Assembly: GCA_024398365.1 (NCBI GenBank)
Contig: JAKSJG010000009.1
Span: forward strand, 1 to 45,047
Reading direction: 5' to 3'
Origin: Bacteroidales bacterium
GTDB taxonomy: Bacteria; Bacteroidota; Bacteroidia; Bacteroidales; UBA932
DNA length: 45,047 bases
Position numbers and translations under genes: made by a program. The notes under the pieces are model-generated. The model was given only the letters and a program-made list of their open reading frames with translations, made no database searches and was not told the DNA's origin. The stretch's first letter is position 1. Every line of letters starts with the position of its first letter. Of this stretch, positions 40,311 to 45,047 are shown in pieces.

Positions 40311-41570
40311 TTACAGCAGGGATACTATCTCGTAGTATGGGATTCCTTCCGGAGCTACTACAGTGTAGAGGATGTTGTCAACCTTGTAGTATATGCGTCC
40401 GTTGATGAGGTATTCCTCGTAGTCGTAAGGCAGTCTGTCAGTCAGGGCTCCGATAGGAGGGTTGACTATCCTGTATGAACCGCCGACTATAGTGTAGTAG
40501 GTACCGTCCATTCCGTAGTAAACTTCGTAATTCTGATTGACTACGTTGCTGGAGTAGAAGTTGTCGTTTGGCCTGCGGTAACCCGGCATGTAGTATTCGA
40601 AGTAGTCTGCCAGAGCGATCGCTTCACTGATCCTGTAGGCAGGGTCCCTTGCGATGTCGATGATGACCAGAGGCATTGCCAGCACATTTGTATTGCGAGG
40701 GTTGAGGACGAAGCCTACCGGAGGTCTGCATACGATGTAGCCGGAAATGTTGTGCTTCCTGTAGAATACTCCGCCGTAGAAGTAATATTCCACATTGTTG
40801 TAGTAGTGGCGGGTGTAGCCCTTAGGTATCCTTTCTATGGCTATGCCATACATGTGGAAACCTGGTCTGAATACTGGTGCAGGTCTGTAAGGCTTGCCAG
40901 GCTTGTAGTAGTCAGGATGCTTCACCGGCTTGTAGGCTGGCATGTGGATGTCACCGTGGGCAGGAGCGTAACTGTTGGAATTGCCTCCGTTCACGTGAGT
41001 GCTGGCGCCGCCCGGAAGTGTTGAGTTTGCACCACCATTTGTGCGTGAAGGTGTGGATGAGCTGCCGCTTGATGATGCTGACCTTCTGGTATCAGATGTG
41101 CTTGAAGTTGCAGGTGAGCTGGTGGATGTTGCAGATCTTCTTGTCACAGTTGATGATGAGCTGGAAGAGGAGCTTGTGGCCGGTGTGCTTGTAGTGCTGC
41201 TTGACCTTCTTGTGGCAGTGCTGGAGCTTGAATTTGAGCTGATGCTTGAAGAAGATGAGGCAGGGCTGGAGACTCTTGATCCGCCTGAAGTCCTTGTGCC
41301 TCCGGATGTCCTGACGTCGCCTGATGTTGCGGTGCTGCCGGATGTCCTGGAGCTTGTAGTATTGGCGACAGAGCTTGATGTGCCGCTGGTCCTCCTGCTG
41401 CTTACATCGGAAGAGCTTGAGGATGATGTTCTGGTGGTGGTTGTATTCTGCGTAACCGTCCTGCTTTCAGTTGTGCTGGAAGAGGATCTGCGGGTCTGCG
41501 CATTTGCGGAATTTGTTGCGAGCATCAGCACTATGCTGATTGCGAGCGCTGTTGTCAGGTATTTTTTCAT
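40311..41570 (-). CDS. Secreted Ser/Thr-rich protein with DUF6515-like C-terminus
   Basis: A 419-residue secreted protein. The signal peptide (MKKYLTTALAISIVLMLATN, cut near ANAQ) is followed by about 160 residues that are almost all Ser, Thr, Arg and Gly, with short imperfect repeats such as RRSSS and TSSPATSS. A Pro/Tyr-rich bridge (KPVKHPDYYKPGKPYRPAPV) leads to a folded C-terminus with many Tyr: YYNNVEYYFYGGVFYRK, then YYGMDGTYYTIVGGSYRIV and INGRIYYKVDNILYTVV, which resembles DUF6515-type proteins. The Ser/Thr region could be a spacer and a target for O-glycosylation (Bacteroidota modify D(S/T)(A/I/L/V/M/T) sites), though few such sites are seen. Function unknown. A -7-like TAACTTTG (41620-41613) lies upstream, over the pepT stop. 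Confidence 0.75.
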   Translation of the reverse strand: MKKYLTTALAISIVLMLATNSANAQTRRSSSSTTESRTVTQNTTTTRTSSSSSSDVSSRRTSGTSSSVANTTSSRTSGSTATSGDVRTSGGTRTSGGSRVSSPASSSSSISSNSSSSTATRRSSSTTSTPATSSSSSSSSTVTRRSATSTSSPATSSTSDTRRSASSSGSSSTPSRTNGGANSTLPGGASTHVNGGNSNSYAPAHGDIHMPAYKPVKHPDYYKPGKPYRPAPVFRPGFHMYGIAIERIPKGYTRHYYNNVEYYFYGGVFYRKHNISGYIVCRPPVGFVLNPRNTNVLAMPLVIIDIARDPAYRISEAIALADYFEYYMPGYRRPNDNFYSSNVVNQNYEVYYGMDGTYYTIVGGSYRIVNPPIGALTDRLPYDYEEYLINGRIYYKVDNILYTVVAPEGIPYYEIVSLL

Positions 41571-41617
41571 AGTTCCGTGGATTTGTTGTAATAGCTTATT
41601 CAAAATACGGACCAAAG

Positions 41618-42838
41618 TTATTCGCAGTAGAGGCTGAGGATATTAAGTATCACTTCGCTCGCTTTCTGCATGCTCTCCAGCGGTACGTATTCCATCTTGC
41701 CATGGAAGTTGAGGCCGCCTGCGAAAATGTTCGGGCAAGGGAGGCCCTTGAATGAGAGGTTCGCGCCGTCGGTGCCGCCTCTGATAGGCTGTACCTTGGC
41801 TTTGATGCCGGCCATTTCCATTGCTTTGATTGCCTTCTCCACGACGTGGAAATGAGGTTCGACCATCTCCCTCATATTGTAATACTGGTCTCTGAGGTTC
41901 AATGTGATGATATCGCCGTATTTGCCGTTGAGGTATGCCACGGCGTTGCCGAGGAATTCCTTCTTCTTCTCGAAGAGAGTCCTGTCGTGGTCGCGGATTA
42001 TGACGGCTATGTCAGCTTCTTCCACGGTGCCGCTGATGGATGTGATATGGAAGAATCCCTCATACCATTCGGTGTGTTCCGGCCTCTGCTGCGGCGGCAG
42101 CAAGGAGCAGAATTCATTTGCGATATGGATGGCGTTAACCATTTTGTTCTTGGCATAGCCCGGATGGATGTTGCGGCCCTGGATGTGGATTTTTGCGCTT
42201 GCGGCATTGAAGTTCTCATATTCGAGTTCTCCCACTGCGCCGCCGTCCATCGTGTATGCGAAGTCCGCTCCGAATCCCTTGACGTCGAATGCCACGACTC
42301 CGCGGCCGATCTCCTCGTCCGGGGTGAATGCTATCTTGACAGGACCGTGCTTGAATTCGGGATGGCTGACAATGTACTGCACTGCGTCCATTATCTCGGC
42401 GACGCCGGCCTTGTCATCCGCACCGAGCAGCGTGGTGCCGTCGGTGGTGATGATGGTCTGGCCCTTGTATTCCGCCATTTCAGGGAAGTCGGCCACCTTG
42501 AGCGCGAGGCCGGGAACTCCCTTGAGCTCGATATCGCCTCCGTCATAATTTTTGATGATTTGTGGATTGACACATTTGCCAGGCGCGTCCGGAGCGGTGT
42601 CCACGTGGGCGATGAATCCCACTGCCGGCACGTCCTTGCCGCAGTTTGATTCGATGGAGGCCATCACGTAGCCGTTCTTGTCGAGCACTGCGTTGTCCAC
42701 GCCGAGTGCCTTGAGTTCCTTGACAAGCATTTCGGAGAGTACAAGTTCCTTCGCTTCTGAAGGCTGGCTCTCACTTTCTTCATTTGACATCGTGTCTATG
42801 GCGATGTATCTCAGGAATCTGTCGAGTATATTTTCCAT
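41618..42838 (-). CDS. pepT: Peptidase T (tripeptide aminopeptidase)
   Basis: A 406-residue M20-family metallopeptidase that removes the N-terminal residue from tripeptides in the cytoplasm, using two zinc ions. The metal and catalytic residues are in place: His78 and Asp80 (FIAHVDTAPD), Asp141 (LLGADDKAG), Glu175/Glu176 (FTPDEEIGRG), the YTMDGG motif, and the substrate-binding PIRGGTDGANLSFKGLPCPN. The start at 42838 matches the standard N-terminus (MENILDRFLRY); an ATG five codons earlier overlaps the transporter gene. It follows the OPT transporter by four bases, forming a peptide uptake and breakdown pair. Confidence 0.95.
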   Translation of the reverse strand: MENILDRFLRYIAIDTMSNEESESQPSEAKELVLSEMLVKELKALGVDNAVLDKNGYVMASIESNCGKDVPAVGFIAHVDTAPDAPGKCVNPQIIKNYDGGDIELKGVPGLALKVADFPEMAEYKGQTIITTDGTTLLGADDKAGVAEIMDAVQYIVSHPEFKHGPVKIAFTPDEEIGRGVVAFDVKGFGADFAYTMDGGAVGELEYENFNAASAKIHIQGRNIHPGYAKNKMVNAIHIANEFCSLLPPQQRPEHTEWYEGFFHITSISGTVEEADIAVIIRDHDRTLFEKKKEFLGNAVAYLNGKYGDIITLNLRDQYYNMREMVEPHFHVVEKAIKAMEMAGIKAKVQPIRGGTDGANLSFKGLPCPNIFAGGLNFHGKMEYVPLESMQKASEVILNILSLYCE

Positions 42839-42842
42839 TTGT

Positions 42843-44828
42843 TTATTTTTCATTTGAGACTTTCATGGATGAGCATATCATATAGATGATGATGCCGATA
42901 AGAGGGAAGATGGCAATGGCTTCGCCGTAGCTGGCGTTCCAGCTGGTGAGGAACCAATCGACCTTCGCGAATTTGAGTATTGCGCTGACTACGCCCATGA
43001 GCGCACCGCCTGCGATGAAGCCGGATGCGATGAGCGTACCCTTCTCCCTGCGTGCGTTGTTGAGTGCCTCATCCTTGCTGCGGCTGCCTACGAACCAGGA
43101 GATCGCACCGCCGATGAGCAGAGGGAGGTTGAGGTCGATAGGGATGAACATGCCGAGGCAGAATGCCAGGGCAGGGACCTTGAGCAGGGTGAGGATGAGG
43201 GCGATGAGGGCGCCTATGCCGTAAAGGAGCCATGGCGCGTTGCCGCCGTTCATCATCGGCTGGATGACTGCGGCCATCGCATTTGCCTGCGGCGCAACGA
43301 GAGCGCCTTCGCCGGTGAAGCCGTAGGTCTTGTTGAGGATGAGCATCACGCCGCTGACGGTGACGGCTGCCACTGCGACGCCGACGAACTTCCATTTCTC
43401 CTGCTTGGCAGGGGTGGTGCCTATCCAGTAACCTATCTTGAGGTCGGTGATGAATGCGCCTGCCACTGAAAGTGCGGTGCATACCACGCCGCCGATGATC
43501 ATTGCCGCTACCATTCCGGCATTGCCCTTGAGGCCTGCCGCAACGAGGACGATGGCTGTGATGATCAGGGTCATGATGGTCATGCCGCTGACAGGGTTGG
43601 TGCCCACGATGGCGATGGCGTTGGCAGCCACGGTCGTGAACAGGAAGGAGATGACGGCGACTATCAGCAGACCGATGACAGCCTGCCAGATATTGGTGAC
43701 AACTCCGCCGAAGGCGAAGAATGCGAAGGTGATGAGCAGGGTGAGGATGATGCCGAACACCACTGTCTTCATTGAGAGGTCACGCTGTGTGCGCTCCTCC
43801 TGTACTGCGCCGGCGCCGTCCTTTTTGGTGAACTCCTTGGCTGCGATGCCGACGGCTGACTTGATGACGCCGAAGCTCTTGATGATGCCTATGATGCCGG
43901 CAGTGGCGATGCCGCCTATGCCTATGTGGCGCGCATATGTCTTGAATATTGCGTCAGCGCTCATCTGGCCCACGGTCTCCGTGATGCCGGTGCCCATCAG
44001 GTCGAGCACGCTGCCGCCCCAGATGAGGTTCATGGCAGGGATGATGATGAGCCATACGAGGAATGAGCCGCAGCATATGATGAATGCGTACTTCAGGCCC
44101 ACGATGTAGCCCAGGCCGAGGACGGCCGCTCCGGTGTTGAGCTTGAGCACGAGCTTGGCCTTTTCCGCAACGACGCTGCCCCAGTGAGTGACCGTGGTGG
44201 AGACGGTCTCTGCCCAGGTTCCGAATGTGGCTACCACGAAGTCGTAGAGACCTCCGATGATGCCGCTGATGACCAGAGTCTTTGCGCTGTTGCCGCCGCT
44301 TTCTCCGCTGACGAGGACCTGAGTGGTGGCTGTCGCCTCAGGGAAAGGATACTTGCCATGCATTTCCTTGACGAAGTATTTCCTGAAAGGGATGAGGAAG
44401 AGGATGCCCAGCACGCCGCCGAGCAGGGATGACAGCGCCATCTGCATGAAATTCACTTCCAGTCCCAGTATATATATGGCAGGAAGGGTGAATATGCTGC
44501 CGGCCACAACGGCGCCGGAGCATGCTCCGACAGACTGTATGATCACGTTCTGGCTGAGGGCGTCATTTTTCTTGAATGCGCTTGACAGCCCGACCGCCAG
44601 GATGGCGATAGGGATTGCCGCCTCGAATACCTGGCCCACTTTCAGTCCGAGATATGCGGCTGCCGCCGAGAATATCACTGTCATTATCAGACCGAGGGTC
44701 ACGGACCATACCGTCACCTCCTTTTTCTTCTGGTCGGAAGGAATGAGCGGCCTGTAGCTCTCGCCTTCCTTCAGTTCCCGGTAAGCGTTTTCCGGAAGCC
44801 CTGCAGGCTTTGATTCTTCAGATGCCAT
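42843..44828 (-). CDS. OPT family oligopeptide transporter
   Basis: A 661-residue inner-membrane protein with about 14-16 hydrophobic segments. The soluble N-terminus contains YRELKEGESYRPLIPSDQ, the opening typical of bacterial OPT proteins. Family elements include GLKVGQVFEAAIPIAILAVG, the SVGACSGAVVAGSIFTLPAI helix and the segment HGKYPFPEATATTQVLVSGE. OPT proteins import small peptides with protons. The start at 44828 is preferred over one 17 codons upstream. It overlaps nothing and is followed after four bases by pepT, which supports peptides as cargo. A -7-like TAAATTTG (44897-44890 on the minus strand) lies 62 bases upstream, facing the rRNA-type promoter. Confidence 0.93.
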   Translation of the reverse strand: MASEESKPAGLPENAYRELKEGESYRPLIPSDQKKKEVTVWSVTLGLIMTVIFSAAAAYLGLKVGQVFEAAIPIAILAVGLSSAFKKNDALSQNVIIQSVGACSGAVVAGSIFTLPAIYILGLEVNFMQMALSSLLGGVLGILFLIPFRKYFVKEMHGKYPFPEATATTQVLVSGESGGNSAKTLVISGIIGGLYDFVVATFGTWAETVSTTVTHWGSVVAEKAKLVLKLNTGAAVLGLGYIVGLKYAFIICCGSFLVWLIIIPAMNLIWGGSVLDLMGTGITETVGQMSADAIFKTYARHIGIGGIATAGIIGIIKSFGVIKSAVGIAAKEFTKKDGAGAVQEERTQRDLSMKTVVFGIILTLLITFAFFAFGGVVTNIWQAVIGLLIVAVISFLFTTVAANAIAIVGTNPVSGMTIMTLIITAIVLVAAGLKGNAGMVAAMIIGGVVCTALSVAGAFITDLKIGYWIGTTPAKQEKWKFVGVAVAAVTVSGVMLILNKTYGFTGEGALVAPQANAMAAVIQPMMNGGNAPWLLYGIGALIALILTLLKVPALAFCLGMFIPIDLNLPLLIGGAISWFVGSRSKDEALNNARREKGTLIASGFIAGGALMGVVSAILKFAKVDWFLTSWNASYGEAIAIFPLIGIIIYMICSSMKVSNEK

Positions 44829-44906
44829 AATAATTAGGTGTAAATTGACTTTATTTGATGTTTTGATGATTTTTTGCAAAAATTTTAGACAAATTTATTG
44901 AAAAAA

Positions 44907-44937
44907 TTTGGAGAATGAAAAAAAGTGCTTACCTTTG
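44907..44937 (+). promoter_or_regulatory. Strong promoter of a probable rRNA operon
   Basis: TTTG at 44907-44910 and TACCTTTG at 44930-44937 are 19 bases apart, an exact consensus, with an A-rich stretch just upstream. Confidence 0.75.
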
Positions 44938-45047
44938 CAGCCCGTTTCGGAAGAAACCACAGGTCACACGGCCTGCAGGACGTTGAAACGGATAGTTCAT
45001 TGACTTATTGAGAGAGATAACGAGGTAAAAAAACTGTAAGCAAAATA
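44938..45047 (+). ncRNA. Probable 5' leader of an rRNA operon (16S begins outside)
   Basis: From the promoter to the window edge there is no coding frame. The end (TTGAAACGG..., then GTTCATTGACTTATTGAGAG and an A-rich stretch) resembles the leader sequences found before 16S genes in Bacteroidota, with their GTTCxTTGACxTATTG-type motif. The 16S gene itself is not in the window, so the call is inferred. Confidence 0.55.

Noticed and set aside
41000-41520. Repetitive tract considered as a CRISPR array
   Set aside because: Repeats are short, imperfect and in frame, coding for Ser/Thr/Arg; there are no regular spacers and no cas genes.
40999-41637. Plus-strand frame rich in Leu, Glu and Val opposite the Ser/Thr-rich gene
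   Set aside because: Its composition is exactly the complement of the Ser/Thr codons on the minus strand; it has no signal or domain and overlaps two supported genes.
42843-44828. Plus-strand Met/Ala/Pro-rich frames opposite the OPT transporter (e.g. 43438-44109)
   Set aside because: Mirror image of hydrophobic codons of the transporter; no start signal or domain.

Overview
The window reads as a chromosomal segment of a Bacteroidales bacterium (phylum Bacteroidota); I cannot fix the genus from sequence alone. The support is two tandem SusC/SusD pairs, a DUF1735-type lipoprotein, several promoters of the Bacteroidota form (TTG, 18-20 bases, TAnnTTTG), SPII lipoproteins, and mostly weak Shine-Dalgarno sequences. 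Base composition is moderately GC-rich, except in a few AT-rich patches.

Left part (1-10.1 kb, mostly minus strand): the tail of a nucleoside kinase-like gene, then a convergent envelope operon made of an ECF sigma factor, a two-membrane-spanning anti-sigma/outer-membrane barrel protein (Dma-like), a TPR protein and an EnvC-like protein whose LytM active site is lost. Upstream of these lie tsaE and the ComM/YifB AAA ATPase (overlapping), a DPP IV-type S9 peptidase and a YfcE-like phosphoesterase. Face-to-face promoters separate the phosphoesterase from rsmE.

Middle-left (10.1-16.3 kb): two paralogous secreted proteins with a GATase-like BPL_N domain face each other. Their last 176 shared residues are identical. 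They bracket a small island holding tRNA-Met(CAU), tRNA-Gln(CUG), an NfeD/flotillin membrane-microdomain operon and a 68-residue HTH protein.

Centre (16.3-27.95 kb, plus strand): one long nutrient-uptake operon, SusC-SusD-SusC-SusD-DUF1735 lipoprotein, driven by a clear promoter and closed by a strong hairpin. It has no enzyme or dedicated regulator beside it. Codon use looks like that of a highly expressed locus.

Right-centre (27.97-37.2 kb): ispF on the minus strand, then a tightly packed plus-strand run: a small tail-anchored protein, mutL (endonuclease motif degenerate), a rhomboid protease, tsaC, a two-part glycosyltransferase, a SpoIID-like protein, an AmpG-like MFS permease and a NamZ-like exo-muramidase. 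The last three suggest peptidoglycan turnover and recovery.

Right (37.2-40.3 kb) is a patchwork of different base compositions: a LuxR-type regulator, a truncated SpvB/RHS-like gene, a beta-barrel-type protein, a minus-strand scrap resembling a FISUMP domain and the tail of another barrel gene. A 29-bp exact direct repeat marks two of the junctions. The window closes with a Ser/Thr-rich DUF6515-type protein, a peptide-use pair (OPT transporter plus peptidase T), and a promoter and leader that look like the start of an rRNA operon whose 16S gene would begin just outside.
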